From Pholis gunnellus (lineage: Eukaryota; Chordata; Actinopteri; Perciformes; Pholidae): a stretch of DNA of 64,000 nucleotides. The stretch lies in the NCBI GenBank assembly GCA_910591455.2, contig OU342806.1:20108209-20172208 (forward strand), given 5' to 3'. The position numbers and the translations under genes are program-made. Shown here one piece after another: positions 1 through 12,900 of the stretch (position 1 is its first letter; each line of letters opens with the position of its first letter). The notes beneath the pieces are model-generated. The model made no database searches and was not told where the DNA came from. It worked only from the letters and a program-made list of their open reading frames with translations.

Positions 1-389
1 GGTGGATGCTTGTCATGCCATGTACACATCCCTGATTTAGAAAATTAATGTTGATCTTGAATTTGTCTCCACGTTTAAGGTACTTAGGTTTATTTCTTTA
101 ACGGTATCTTTTAAGCTCTCTTAGCTCAAGATGTCAGTGTCTGGCCTCACATTCTGTAACGATCTCTTTTCTACAGACACAATAAAAGAAACACCCGAGT
201 GAATGAGGGAGGAACGTCTGGTTTCAAAGCATGCTGCTGCTTTTCATTCTCTGTCTGAAAAGTAACACATCAGTTATCATTTTTCATCCATTTCACAGTA
301 AAGTTGAGCTTTAATGACTAAACTAGTGGTTTCACGGGGTGAATATATACACATGTCAAATTCTTCCTTCTCCGATGCGAGGGTCCATG

Positions 390-482
390 GACAGTGGACG
401 TCAAATTCGGTATGGATTGTAAAGCCCTCTGAGGCAAATTTGTGTTTTTGGGCTATACAAATAAATTGAGTTGATTTGAACC
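390..482 (+). mobile_element. Fish interspersed repeat with retroposon-like 3' tail
   Basis: The stretch containing TTGTAAAGCCCTCTGAGGC and then TTGGGCTATACAAATAAATT, followed by a short TTGA/TTTGA-rich end, matches from memory a very common teleost repeat that ends in AATAAA and a TTGAAT-like simple repeat. This is the usual form of a non-LTR or SINE 3' tail. The 5' boundary is not defined. No target-site duplication was identified. Confidence 0.6.
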
Positions 483-1712
483 AGGGACCAAATGTAGCCG
501 GTTCCTGCCCCCCCAAAAAAACAAGTTCCTGCAGCTCTCTGAGGGCCCTGGAACTACCAAGACAGGTTTTGCATCGCTAAATGTTGTTCACTAAGCAAAC
601 TAAAACCCTGTGGCTGCTACGACGTATAGCAGCTTCAGATAAGTATACGGTAGTTGTTTAGTGCGCTCACATAATTGCGATGTGAAACCACCTCTGCAGG
701 CCTCCTTTGCATTCATACTAAGCTCTTCTTTTGCCTAATCTTCATAGCTCTTCAAATGCATTCACAATACAAACAATGATCCCTAAAAGTGACTTTCCTG
801 CTTTATTATAACAGCCCACTGTCCCTTGGAAATACGTTCACATTGGACGATACCGCAGCTCACAATTTTCATCCTTTCGACCTTTCACGCAGGACTGTGT
901 TTGTGTATTTTGGGCTTGCGAACATTTGCAGACGATTAAATTAATTTCATGCAGACCCTTTTGTGGCCATGCAGGCGTGGGAAGTATACTATGAGCTTTT
1001 GTATCGAGGAAATATTTCGTTTTAAAAGTCCAAGTCAAGGAAAGGAAATTGTCAAGATGGAAGTGTTTTAAGTCTTTGTACACAAAGACAAGCATCTTTT
1101 TCATTCTAGCCGTTTCCTGTAAAGTGATACCCTTCATCAACCCAACTATAAAGCAAGTCATGTAAACCTGTTGAGCTATTCTGGGTTCTCATGTTAAACA
1201 GACGCTCTATTAATAAACTCGCTGTTTGGACTTCCTTCAGGTGCGCTCTGTAATCAACGCTCTTTGGAGGCTTGTATTGTTTCCGCTTGTCACCGTGTCT
1301 GACATTTGAAGGCTGTCGGCTTAAATATAAAGGACTTTGGTTGCAAAGGAATTCTTGGCAAGTCACCAGTATGTGTGTGTGTGTGTGTGTGTGTTGTATG
1401 AACTGCATTCTTTGTGAAATTGTGACTTGTAATGTGTTGAATCAGTGGCTGCAGTGTGAGATACCTGTAGTTTACCGTAAGTCGGGGAGTGATATTTTCA
1501 AAAACTTTAGGTTCTCGGCAAGGAAACACTCTAAAGGCCAACGCGCGTTCCAGCTGGATGACGCAACGTCAAACATCAACGCCTCTGTCTCGCTCTGCCT
1601 GTCTCTCACCGCGTACATCTCTTACTCTCCTTGGAATTGTTTTAGGTCTGTTTTTTAGGGAAAGGCAAATTGGCACACTGCAAGGAAAAATATAGCACTT
1701 TGTTTTTCTAAC

Positions 1713-1714
<2 letters not shown>

Positions 1715-1784
<70 letters not shown>
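1715..1784. repeat. (GT)35 microsatellite
   Basis: An uninterrupted 70-nt dinucleotide tract. A shorter (TG)n tract lies at about 1372-1394. Confidence 0.98.
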
Positions 1785-1786
<2 letters not shown>

Positions 1787-1928
1787 ATGCGCAGACAAGC
1801 TTGGTGACACAATTCCAACAAGATAGAACTGGAGGTGGAGAGATTTCTCCCCTCAGGTTTCATCACAACACATGACGATGGAGATGCAGCTCTGTTTGGA
1901 CAGTGGGCACAGCAACAGTAGCTGTGGG

Positions 1929-2334
1929 CTATGACAGGTCTCTGTGGGCTAGATTAGATTAGATTAGAAAAACTTTATTAATCCCCAGTGGGGAAACTCA
2001 TTTGCCACCCAAAAACTCATACAGACGACAGTACGCAAAAGACAAAGACACATTACAAAGAATAAATAACACCAGAAAATGCCATATAAAACATGATTGA
2101 CATCAGAAAGATACAAACCTCTAAAGGTGTTCATTAAAAAATCGGACAGCTGCTGGAACAAAAGACCTTCTCAGTCGTTCAGTAGAACATTGAGGCATCC
2201 TCAGTCTCACTGAATGTGCTTCGGAGTCCATTGAAGACACTGTGTAGTGGATGGCCTTCAAACAAGACAATCTATGGCAGGTCTCTGTGGGCTATGGCAG
2301 GTCTCTGTGGGCTACGGATGTGGGCTACGGCAGG
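1929..2334. repeat. 20-bp minisatellite interrupted by the LINE fragment
   Basis: The unit CTATGGCAGGTCTCTGTGGG occurs once on the left of the LINE (1929-1948, with one change) and twice in tandem on the right (2272-2311). Degenerate partial units follow to about 2334. One left and one right copy could be the target-site duplication of the LINE, with the extra copy from later tandem expansion. Alternatively, a pre-existing array was the target. Confidence 0.75.
1951..2270 (-). mobile_element. 5'-truncated non-LTR retrotransposon (CR1/L2/Rex1-like LINE) 3' end
   Basis: On the minus strand, 2270-2121 is an open frame of 49 codons and a stop. It includes HSVRLRMPQCS and ends ERLRRSFVPAAVRFFNEHL. 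The RSFVPAA(V/I)RxxN ending is typical of the C-terminus of fish CR1/L2/Rex1-type LINE reverse-transcriptase polyproteins. After the stop come about 140 bases of 3' UTR, a CCCCACTGGGGATTAATAAAG-type end with the AATAAA signal at 1979-1974, and a short (CTAAT)3 tail at 1967-1951. Everything upstream of the last about 50 codons is missing, as in a typical 5' truncation. It is flanked on both sides by copies of the same 20-bp unit (see the minisatellite entry). The exact clade is not certain. Confidence 0.8.
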
Positions 2335-2435
2335 TAGCTAGCGAAAACATGGAACAATTGTGGAGTAATTCTAATTCTGCAGAGCGGTGCATGTGTTGTG
2401 TATAATAACGCTGTCAACCTTCAGTCTGAACATGA

Positions 2436-2790
2436 AAATCATAGACTGTATAAGAAGTGGACATATCCAGCTGGTACCCATTGGTTTGTAGACTACATTT
2501 TTGAAGCCTCGGGTTCGGCATTTTGGGCCGGCGCCATTTTGTTTATCTGCAACCACAAGTGACATGAGAGGGGGGAGCTAGGTACAACTGAATGCTGAAT
2601 AAAACACTTTTAAGCGACTAAAATGTTACAATTCACTTCATGAAAACACGCTGTGATAGGGTTAAAGTTCACGGAGACCGCCATGGTAGCGACCTGTCAA
2701 TCACAAGGTAGCCACGCCCCAAAGCATACCCTGCTTTACCTTCTGTTTTACTTTATATGGGACAGTAATTTACTAAATGAACATCATGCT
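2436..2790 (+). mobile_element. Common teleost interspersed repeat (probable non-autonomous DNA transposon), partial
   Basis: It begins near CATAGACTGTATAAGAAGTG, includes CCCATTGGTTTGTAGAC, a TTTTGAAGCCTCGGGTTCGG segment, CAATCACAAGGTAGCCACGC, and ends with ACAGTAATTTACTAAATGAA and CATCATGCT. This order of motifs matches from memory an abundant fish repeat. The copy appears truncated at its 3' side and diverged. I cannot assign the superfamily without a repeat library. Confidence 0.65.
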
Positions 2791-3253
2791 TTTTTATTTA
2801 TTATTTAAAACATAATCTTGCATACTTTAATGTGCTGTCAAAGAATGAATTCCCGGGCCATCTACTTTATGGTACGTCTTTAGCGCAGCAATGCTTTACA
2901 CAAATTACGACCTTGAAACCCGCTTCGCCCGACCATTATTCCCACCTTCTGATTACTGATGCGAAGGAAAACTGCACTAAGGCTTCACGTTAACCGGGGA
3001 AAGTGGGGTCTATGTCTTGGCTTCACGATACAGATGAGTGACGCTGCAGTTTAGTCGATGAAAGCGGAGTCGTTGATCTGTCTGGCGGTGCGTGGGTTGC
3101 CAGGTTGGGTCCAAACCCATCTCTCCTGGAGGGAATTCAGCCTGTTTGTTTTTGTCCTGTTAACACACGACTGCTCTAATTTCAGTCGGCCTGAAATGTG
3201 ATGAGTAAAGGTGTAATTGACTGTGGTTTCTCCCAACAAACCCTCCACCCACC

Positions 3254-3296
3254 CACACGCACACGCACACGCACACACGCACGCACGCACGCACAC
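3254..3296. repeat. Compound (CACACG)n/(CACG)n repeat
   Basis: Hexamer CACACG units pass into CACG units. This CpG-bearing variant of the CA repeat has alternating purine-pyrimidine sequence. Confidence 0.9.
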
Positions 3297-4421
3297 ATGT
3301 GTGATGACGGTTTACCACAGCTCTAAAATAAGCATTTCTCTGATGTGCATGCACAGTTTTCAGTTAAATGTTCATTGTTAAAGTGCATACATAATACAAA
3401 TTAAGGAAAGAGCAATGTGCTATCCATATTGTGGATACAGATTATTTAATTAGTTAATTGCAGTTTTTGAAAAAACAGAACATTTTCTTTTCCGGAACAC
3501 TGACACTGAGCAACACTGACAACTAGAAATATATTTCAACACAAATTTACATCCCAAAAACAATGCACTTGCAAAAAGATAAAAAAATAGAAGTCTAATG
3601 TGCCCCAGATTAACTGAATTCATATTTAGGGTTATCATCTGATTCATCACTAATATGATTTATAAGCAGATGTCAAATTGGGGGATTATATATAATATAA
3701 TATATATATATATAATTATCATACAGAAAATAGCAAAAATAGGAACATTTTCATATATTGCCAAACTAATTATTCTTTTTGTAATGATGTAACAATATAA
3801 AGATAATGACACTACTATGAAGATTCCCAAAAATGATCTTTACTCAGATTATCAACCATAAGAATTGGTCAAATTGCTTAAAATGATGTGAATAGGGTTA
3901 CTCCTTTAACCTTACATGTGTATACGGTTATGTATACCAGTGCATCACCTCACAAACGTTGCTTCTGTGCTCTTGACTGATTGACTTGCTCTCTTTTTTC
4001 TGATTGCACAATAGAGCTCTACATTCCTTCACCACTGTGTATATATACAGTTTAATGCCTTCATATTACCCTGTGTGTGGAAGGCCATGCAGGTATGCAG
4101 AGGGAGGCCACGGCTGAATAAATGTAGCTCATATTTATACATCTGTCAAGACACACACCAACACTCTGCTGTATGTGAGCGCGTGCCATACACACACGCA
4201 CGCGCATTCCCCAGTTCCAAGCATGCATTTCAACAGGCCGTGTGTGAGCAGGAAAGAAATGAAACCACTAAATGCAGCACGTATATCCTGTACATTTAGA
4301 AGCCTTTTAAACAGATCGCTTTTTTTTCCCGGGTCGGCGGCGGACCCCCAATGCTGACAGAACCTGGCTGACTTCCAAGTACAGAACAATATCTGCCAGG
4401 TTGACCGAGGGGCCCAGCAGT

Positions 4422-4422
<1 letters not shown>

Positions 4423-4512
<90 letters not shown>
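4423..4512. repeat. (CA)45 microsatellite
   Basis: An uninterrupted 90-nt tract. Its complement, (GT)60, lies 443 bases downstream. Confidence 0.98.
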
Positions 4513-4515
<3 letters not shown>

Positions 4516-4846
4516 GTGTACACAAACGTCTGGCCTTTAAACCGTCAGCGCTCAGGCCCTGCATTACATAATGACAGAGAATGGAGGCATTAAGGCAATT
4601 TGTTTGATTTAACTTGTCAAGGCGTCCTCGACCCTGCCCCTCTCAGCTGGTTTTGATACCAAGAGTCTGTGTGTGTGTGTTGCAGACCTCTTTTATGTGT
4701 GTGGAATAGAGGGACTCGCAGACAGACAGCAGGATAGAGACGGGGTGTCGGTCAGGAAGGTGCTATAGTAGCATAAAATAAGGTTTATGAGGTCCAGGGA
4801 GAGTGAGCAGTGACGAAGCAGGAGGAGCAATGTGTAAGGAAGGAAG

Positions 4847-5078
<232 letters not shown>

Positions 5079-6468
5079 CTCTCCTTCACTGAACATGAAA
5101 GCAGGTATTGTCTGTTTCAGGTTCAGGCTTCATCAATATGCTCCAGCACTAGCACATCAAAATCGGGAACTTTACAAGATTACAAATGTGTCCTCTGTGT
5201 TAACGCAACTTGACTTGACAAACAAAGGAAACCGTCTTAGCAAATATATCCTGACACACATGAAGCGTGTGACTTCACTGCAGAGACCAAGTCATCATAT
5301 CTGTCCAGAGCGTTAATGTTCCTCACATTACCACACGACTCAATATTTCTATCACGTTCCCCACCGTTTGAAGGTTGGATCGGTGCTCTTTCACGTCGTC
5401 TTGTTGCGCCCTCTTCTTCTGCAGTGATTTACTCACAAATATTCAGTAAATCAATACATTGAGATTTGTTGTTATTTTTCACTATATATAACCAGACATT
5501 TCCTGAGTACGTTTTTTTTTTTTAAATACAAAGAGTTCCTTGTTGTCAGATCATTAGAGATGAAATACTTCTGGTTGTTTTTGCTCATGGTCAGACTTGA
5601 AGATTTTAAAGATTAAAAGACTACAAAATAACTTGATGAATTGAATGTTGTCTAGGTAATATGACAATAAAATAACTGCTGGATTGAGGTCTGCTCAAAA
5701 TAGATGTATAAAACTCCTTACATCCGAACCAGTCGACATTGACCTAGAATTGTGATTTAAATCATTTAATTTTTCTTACTGAAAATGGACGACACCTGCT
5801 ACAATTTAGTTTCTTATTTCTGTACCTGGAAATAGCTGCACACGAAGCATTTTGAGGCTGGTTGGCCAACAGTTAGTCAAACCTCTGACATCTTGATGGA
5901 CATCATTCATCATCTCCTCAGTAAATAACAGTCTACCTTTAGTGCGTTCATTCAACTGTCACTTTTTGAGCTTGTAGTGATTTCTAGGTTGGATTCTATA
6001 GCACAGGTATTGCTGTTACTGCGTGCACCTCTTGTGTTTGCTGTGTAACTCGTCATAATGTGACATACAGTATATGCAGGCGTATAAGGTGTCCCCTCAC
6101 TTTCACTTTTAAATGATGTAAATGTAAATGCCAGAATGCAAAGTGAGTGGAGCGTCACCGGTAATTACACCGAGCTGTTGAGTGTAATTGAACCTGATCA
6201 AACCTGCTCTGTGTGTGTGTGTGTGTCAGTGCATGTGTGTGTATGGACTTTGAGTGGAATAGAGGCCCAGTGTTCTTCGGCCCCAGCTTTAAATAAGGGG
6301 TCTTTATCTGGCTGAGTGTGCAGCGCCGACGTGGAAGCACTAAAGGGCCACCGCGTTTCCTCCGTACAGACGGGGCTCATGCCGCTGGCTCCAGGTGTGG
6401 TGACCACTAACCAGCACGGCTTCTAACCGTCACGCCTGATTTGAAGCCTGAGGCCGGCCTGGCCGCTT

Positions 6469-6469
<1 letters not shown>

Positions 6470-6500
<31 letters not shown>
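6470..6500. repeat. (CA)15 microsatellite
   Basis: A short CA tract, followed by further GCACAC/CGCACAC variants to about 6553. Confidence 0.9.
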
Positions 6501-6509
<9 letters not shown>

Positions 6510-6927
6510 CCAAGTGCACGGTGTCTCACGCGCACACGGTCGTGCACACGCACATCCATTCCTCATTTAAAGTTAATCCCCCCCCCAGTGTTCATTAAGT
6601 TCCCTCCCCTCTTGGCCCTCAGCAAACTGGAAACGGGCATTCTGGGAGTTGGAGTGTTTAGTTTTGAGGAATGAGCTTTCTGATCGTTTCTGATGGACTC
6701 CAGAAACAACACGTTCTCCGATGACGTTCCGCATGTATCTAAGTCTAGGTATATTCTGTGCACAGGCCGAACGGATAACTGGGCAAACTCTGTGGCAATG
6801 CCAGGCCTGACTGTCAGACTGCAGTGTTATTTTCATCCAGTTGTTGTCAATAAGTAGAGGAAATCTTTCTACCAAAGGTCCCTTAATAATCTCTCCCTCT
6901 CTTTTCCTGTCTCCCTCTCGCTCTCAG

Positions 6928-7120
6928 ATCTCCTTCGAGTTGGCCGAGTACACCGCTAACGTGGACGGCGTCGGTACGCTTCGTCTCCTGGACGCCGTGA
7001 AGACGTGCGGCCTGACCAACAGCGTCAAATTCTACCAGGCCTCCACTAGCGAGCTTTACGGCAAAGTCCAGGAGATCCCTCAGAAGGAAACCACGCCCTT
7101 CTACCCTCGCTCACCTTACG
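6928..7120 (+). CDS. gmds: gmds internal exon A (about residues 116-180): catalytic Thr, Glu and Tyr
   Basis: GDP-mannose 4,6-dehydratase is a cytosolic short-chain dehydrogenase/reductase that converts GDP-mannose to GDP-4-keto-6-deoxymannose, the first step of de novo GDP-fucose synthesis. The exon encodes 64 residues plus one base. It follows a pyrimidine tract and AG at 6926-6927 and ends TAC G before a GT donor (gtaaca), in phase 1. The reading is nearly identical to the human protein as I know it. Visible differences are Asp to Glu and Asp to Asn in the first eleven residues, and Ile to Thr near the middle. It contains YQASTSELYG, which supplies catalytic Thr155 and Glu157 in human numbering, and ends in PRSPYG with catalytic Tyr179. 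The preceding exon (ending about QSHVK) is not in the window. The donor is weaker than consensus. The identification is certain; the exon number is not assigned. Confidence 0.97.
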
Positions 7121-7159
7121 GTAACACACATACGCAATGTACTGTAGATCCATGTGCAA

Positions 7160-7162
<3 letters not shown>

Positions 7163-7191
<29 letters not shown>
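7163..7191. repeat. (CA)14 microsatellite in intron A-B
   Basis: It lies 42 bases after the exon A donor and 105 bases before the (GT)58 tract. Confidence 0.9.
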
Positions 7192-7194
<3 letters not shown>

Positions 7195-7292
7195 TTACCT
7201 AACATTTTCTACCTTGCACCATTCGTCAAACCATTGCCTATGGCCATGTAAGGGCATACAAACACAGATTGCTTGATTCCTCGCAGCACTTT

Positions 7293-7414
<122 letters not shown>

Positions 7415-7590
7415 GTGACTGAGTGAAATAGAGGGGAGGGGGGGGCCTTCAGTGCTCAGGCAGCATTTGAGCTCTCCACACACCCCGAGGCCAAAGCGTC
7501 TGACTGAAGACTGGAGTGGCTCTCACTTTAACAAAGACACCTTTATACCCTCAGCACTCAGCACTCACTTTCGACACACACATTCTCACA

Positions 7591-7598
<8 letters not shown>

Positions 7599-7672
<74 letters not shown>
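7599..7672. repeat. (CA)37 microsatellite in intron A-B
   Basis: A 74-nt tract preceded by a short (CT)n run, making a compound CT/CA repeat. Confidence 0.98.
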
Positions 7673-7674
<2 letters not shown>

Positions 7675-8365
7675 CAGGCAGGCAGTACACGTGTGTGAGC
7701 GATCAGGTTTCATGTTCTCTGTTGTCTAAATGCTCTCCTCGCTGACACTTTCCCCATCTGTCAGCACTCAATCTGACGCTGCATGGGAGGCACATACCAT
7801 CCCGAGGAGGGCTGCTCCTCTATTAATTAGACTTGGGATGGGGGCGGGGTGGGGCACGGCGCCCTCCCTTCACCTCCAGTGTACATCCTGACCTACTGCT
7901 TAATCAACGGGCGCCTCCCTTTGCTTGCTCTGGTATTCCCCTCATCACAGGAGGAGGAGGAGGAGGAGGAAGATAGTAAGAGGGAGAGAGGGGAGAACTT
8001 TCTGTGCAAGCCTGCTTTCGGTCAATCAGCAGGAGTCTGCGGTTCGCGTTCCTGACGTTGAAATATGATCTGCGGTACCGCTGTGTTCAAATGTGACATG
8101 TAGTGTACTTACAATCTTTCTCTCTGCAGCTCTGGGAAGAGAGGATCAGTGTTTCTCTCGCTCTCTCGCTCTCTCTCTGCTTAGGTTGTCACTCAGTATC
8201 ACTGAACCACGCTAATAGCTGTGTGAAAGTTTCCTTTGTCGATTTAGTGAATAAAATGTGAGTGTGGAAGGTGTGCTGGTGCTTGTTTGGTTTTTGTGTG
8301 AAGTGATATCTCTCCTCCCCCCCCCTTTTCTGTTGCTAATATGTTTCCTCCGCCTCTCCTCTCAG

Positions 8366-8470
8366 GTGCCGCGAAGCTCTACGCCTACTGGATCGTGGTG
8401 AACTTTCGAGAGGCCTACAACATGTTCGCCGTCAACGGGATCCTCTTTAACCACGAGAGCCCGAGGAGAG
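8366..8470 (+). CDS. gmds: gmds internal exon B (about residues 180-215): catalytic Lys and SPRRG motif
   Basis: Acceptor AG lies at 8364-8365 after a pyrimidine-rich tract, and a strong donor (gtgagc) begins at 8471. The first two bases complete the Gly codon begun in exon A, and the last base starts another Gly codon, so the exon is 105 nt and symmetric (phase 1 to phase 1). It encodes AAKLYAYWIVVNFREAYN and ends in NHESPRRG. The Lys of AAK is Lys183 in human numbering and, with Tyr179 at the end of exon A, forms the SDR YxxxK catalytic pair. The NHESPRRG stretch is a signature of GDP-mannose dehydratases near the substrate and cofactor site. The only difference from the human protein I notice is Leu to Met after REAYN. 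Skipping this exon would keep the frame but remove the catalytic Lys. Confidence 0.97.
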
Positions 8471-9465
8471 GTGAGCTCGCAGCACGACACGCATCCTGCT
8501 GTTCGATGTCCCCACAAAGCCGTTTTTCGTCCTACAGCGTGGAAATGAGATTTTGGAGGAGCATCTGATAGTAATAGAGGAGAAGACAGGAGTATGTGCC
8601 GCTCAAAGAGCCGTATTAAAGGTCACATTAGGGCTGAGCAGTGTTTTCATTAAACCGCTAGTGAAGGTTTTTTATACATTGAAGTATTCCTGTGTGCCAT
8701 CTGTTGTTTATAATGATCAGGCAGAGCAACACCACTTTATTCAGAAAACATTGAACATTTAACTTGAATGGATTAATTTAAGTTAGCTTATTTCTCGCAG
8801 TCAAAAATCTGCCAATATGTTTTATCAGACGGCCTATTGACAAACTAGATGCTCTATTCTGGTTGTGGAAAAAAATGACATCACCTGTCGAGAGTAACAG
8901 GCTGAATCCACAATAAAACCGTTCAGCAGAAGGTAAACCATTGTTTGAGTATTCAATTACATGCTCTATATAAAGTCGTATTCATTTATTGGTGGAGCCA
9001 GGTCCCTCATAACCACTTGACACACAATCGCACGCATTCTGACACATAGTAAGTCGTTTGTGGTCACATTTTTAATATGCGCCCTGAGCCCCGAGGGTCG
9101 CAGGCGCTGGTTTAACCCGATTTACACGCCGCCGCGACCCAAAAATGAATACCACATGACTGCAGCCCCAGCGCTGAGCCCAGGTCAGCCGCTCAGGTGT
9201 TTATGATTTATCCCCTATAATGAAGGCCCCGGCCGCGACCCTGGCCGAGGTTCAGAGGTCAGCCAGTAAACCCTAATGGGTTACCACAGAGAGATGGGTG
9301 TGGGAACTGGTGCGCTTTTACAGCCGGCTCAGCAGAGACGGTGTGGTCGCCGTCCGAGGTCTTGTAAGGGACAGCTAGTCCGTCGGGGAAGGATGTGTGA
9401 TGCGGAAGAAAGAATGGGCTGGATGACGGGAGGAGCCGTGGAGATCAACAGAAAATGTATCTAAA

Positions 9466-9590
9466 ACAATATTAGCGATTTACGATAAATCAGTTGATCG
9501 ATCAGAGTTATTGATCATGGAAGTAATCATTAGTTGGAGCTTTCGAGATAAACAAACTGAAACTATGAAATCGGAGACGCGTGTGTCCTT
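9466..9590 (+). mobile_element. Highly degenerate fish repeat (cGATTAAT-type)
   Basis: The stretch with TTGATCGATCAGAGTTATTG followed by GGAAGTAATCATTAGTTGGA resembles the very common teleost repeat with repeated ATCGATTAAT motifs and an ATTAGTTG(C)AGC end. Similarity is short and judged by eye. Confidence 0.35.
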
Positions 9591-9972
9591 TTCCACACAA
9601 TGACCTTATAAGGGCAAAGCTCTCCGCTCCCTCTGTAACACTCCCTTAGCCTTTTGGTCCTTCGTCAGCTCTTTTTCATCTCCCTCTCTTGACTCGGCTT
9701 CTATCTTTCCATTCCTTTCTTTTCCTTTTTCTCGCTCGCTCTCTCGCTCGCCCTCGCTTCATTTCACGTCTTCATCCTCCCCTTTTCCACAGTCAGCACT
9801 ACTGCAGCGGGCCATTGGGTTTACTCCCGCCACTTCTATTCTCAGAGTTACGGCCGTCGTCGCTCATAAAGCAGGAACGCTGAGCTGTGATGTGGCCAGA
9901 TGTCCCACGCTGCTGCCTTGCACAACCCAGTGTGGCGCTTGTGTTGGCTGGATTGGCCAGTGTTTACCCAGG

Positions 9973-9992
9973 CCCCCCCCCCCCCCCCCCCC
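9973..9992. repeat. C20 homopolymer
   Basis: A run of C followed by CCGCCGCCG. Length is prone to sequencing error. Confidence 0.9.
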
Positions 9993-12900
9993 GCCGCCGT
10001 GACCCTGCCGCTGCCGCGCCGAGGGGGCGTTTGGCCGCGCTCTCCTTCACACACAGGAGGTGCTTTAGAGGGGAGGCGTCAATGCTTTGAGCTGCGAAAC
10101 ACCCGCACGGCACAGTTTGTCATTGTTGGGGTGTGAGGTTATACAGCACGTTACACAGCGTGAGATACGTAGCTGTGTACTGTACAGAGAGAACACTGAT
10201 CCACCTTTACGTCACTCCTGGGGTCTTGGATGCTGATTCAAGCCATTGAGTGTTTTCTACCCTCACGCCAGAAAAAGTAGTGAGTGAAGCTGACCGTGCT
10301 CCACTATTAATTATATTATTATATATTATATTATATGCTATAATATTTCTTGAATTCAACATTATCGATAGTGTCCTCTCAGTCACAATCTAAGATATAT
10401 AATACAAGAATTCAGCCGTTATGACGGTGGCTACCCAGGTAAAGACAAAAACACAAATTCAAACAGTAAGAACTGAACCAACAACTCACAATAATATATC
10501 ACTGATATATACAAAATTTTAAAAATCCATAAATTCACACTACTGGCTACTCTCTTTGATTCCCAAGTGATTTGGCAACATTTCCCACCGAAACCAATGA
10601 CATCACTTAAAAAAAAACATACATATTGCAGATCACCAGAGAGCAAGAAGGATGTTCTCCTCTCCTCTGCTCTCAGCCACACCCTGAACATCTCTGTTCT
10701 GTGTTTGTGTTCCTACGTGTGTTAACGCACTTGTATCAGAGAGAGATAAAGGATTATTTATTGTCTGTGTGCTGCCCCTCCTTTCCTTATACGCACCACT
10801 TGTACCTCTGCATAATTAGTCGCTAATGAGGGAAGGAAGTCCATGACGTCAGCGTCGGTGGCCCTGACATCACCACTCTCTCGCACCCCCCTCCCACACA
10901 CAGGAAAAGCTGTGACGTCATTGTCCCAAGGTGCCAGTGGCTGTGTGTGTGCCTGTGTTTGAGAAACAAATAGAAGTTTTGCCTTTCTGGGTTAGTTTTT
11001 TGCTCCAATGGCGTCTGCCAAAGTCACCTTACCAACATACCGGCCAATCATCTCCGTGGCGCGTCGTGGCGTGGTGTGGCGTGTCACACGGGGCGGTCTG
11101 GTCTGGCGGCTGTAGACGGAGAAGTGACGCTTAACACCAGTTTCCATCCTCAGACTTACCGTCCGTCTGTAGGATTCAACAAGGAGCTCTGTCTCTCAGA
11201 GCGCCCACGATGACTTAATCCCAGCAGGAATGCCCTTCTGGTTTCTCTTACAGTTCTCATAAACACCTGACCGTTCAACCAATAAACAGCCGGCCTCCAT
11301 TGTTCTGCAGCGAAAAGGTCAGAATCGGACGGCCGCGAAGAAAAAAATATCCCGATGGAAATCCAGCATGAAGCAAAGCAAACAGAAGCCTGCATCTGCC
11401 GGCCAGTTCACACCGCGGCAAAGCTCCTCTCGGGTTAGCTTAGTTGTTAGCCATAATAAATAGCCCTCACATTGACTCTGAAGAGGGGGATTAGCGTTAG
11501 CAGGGGCGCGAAATAGACTCCATATTGCTTTGACACATGAGACGGTGCATTACTCCACAGTCTCTTGGCATGACTGATCAGCAGTGAAGCCTGTGCAAAT
11601 AACCAGTTCATATGTTTATTTGGTCGTCATATCAGCAAGCACCTCAAAGTCCCCGAAAAATCTAATTTTGACAATAAAAGACGAAACCGAAAGTTTAATA
11701 TATAGCTATTAGCAGTGTGTTGATCCAAGTCTGTGTAGTAAATCAGACCAGTAATATTGTTTGCGCGCGTTTCCACCGGTGCTGCTACTGACCAGCTCCA
11801 GTTGTAGGCTAATCCCCCTGGTTTATTTGGGGAAGTCCCATCCATCTCTCCAGCCTGAGAGCTGCTCTGTGGTTCACGCTTGGCAGTATAGAATAATATA
11901 CTGTTATGTTAGGAGAGGAGACCAGTTAGCATTGGGGAAGTAAGAATAGCACTGCCAAAGTCAATGCTGCCCCGCGAATACTCATACACATACAGCCGCT
12001 GAGCCGCTACATGCCTTGGCTTCAACTTTCTGCTTTCGTTGAGACGGAGCCCAAAAGGTCAGATCGCATGATAGATTTGCAAGAGGATATGTTTTCCATT
12101 TATCGGAGAGGTTATTTTCTAAGGAAATCTTCAAATAAGATCGACTCGGTCAGGAGGGGTGGGGGGGGGGATTCGGAATGATCTCGTAAGAAGGAACCCG
12201 GCACGGAGCGGACACTTCTTTGTTTTTCGGTCTTTCGTTTCGCCGGGTGTTGATGAGAAAAAGGCTGAGTGAGAGCAGTCTAAACATCAGCTGAACTGTG
12301 GCGAGGTGAAGAGCAGAGTCTTGACACCTCGAAGCGGAGCCGACGACGGAGTTCTCTCCTCCATACTTTCCACCGCTTTGTGTCACGTGGCCGAAAAAAG
12401 GTGCTTCCCTCCGCCTCCGCCCGTCTTGGTTTCAGACCCATCACATGGTCGTTTAGGTTTCTACCTTTTACTCATCCCCATCGACGCCCTCAAATCGGTG
12501 TTTGTTGTCCCAGATCACCATAGTATCCAACAATCCTGTTGACTGAGTGCTCGCTTTGAGCGGCACTAATTACACCGCGAGTTCAGGGCTCCCCGTCGCC
12601 TTTCTCAACCTTTGCCAGTACCTCTTATCGGACAATAGAAACCCCCAAATATCGCTCTACAGACCTCTGATTTAGTCACACTACAGGATGCTGCCAGACG
12701 CAATGACGTCTTTGTTTTTCGATACTACTCATTCGCTCTCGGTTCCGCGATGTGGAGGTGGTGCTGTCAGTGTTTCGAGCTCAAGAAAAACATGTATCGT
12801 CTACTCCCCTCTCTTTCTCCACACTCTGCCTTTCTTTCCCCACACCTTAGCACACTGTGTGCCATCCATCCGTTTTTTTTTGTTGTTGCATCACAACGCA

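Noticed and set aside
6841..7251. 136-codon open frame starting at 6841
   Set aside because: Only 6928-7120 is gmds exon A. The remainder is intron with CA repeat.
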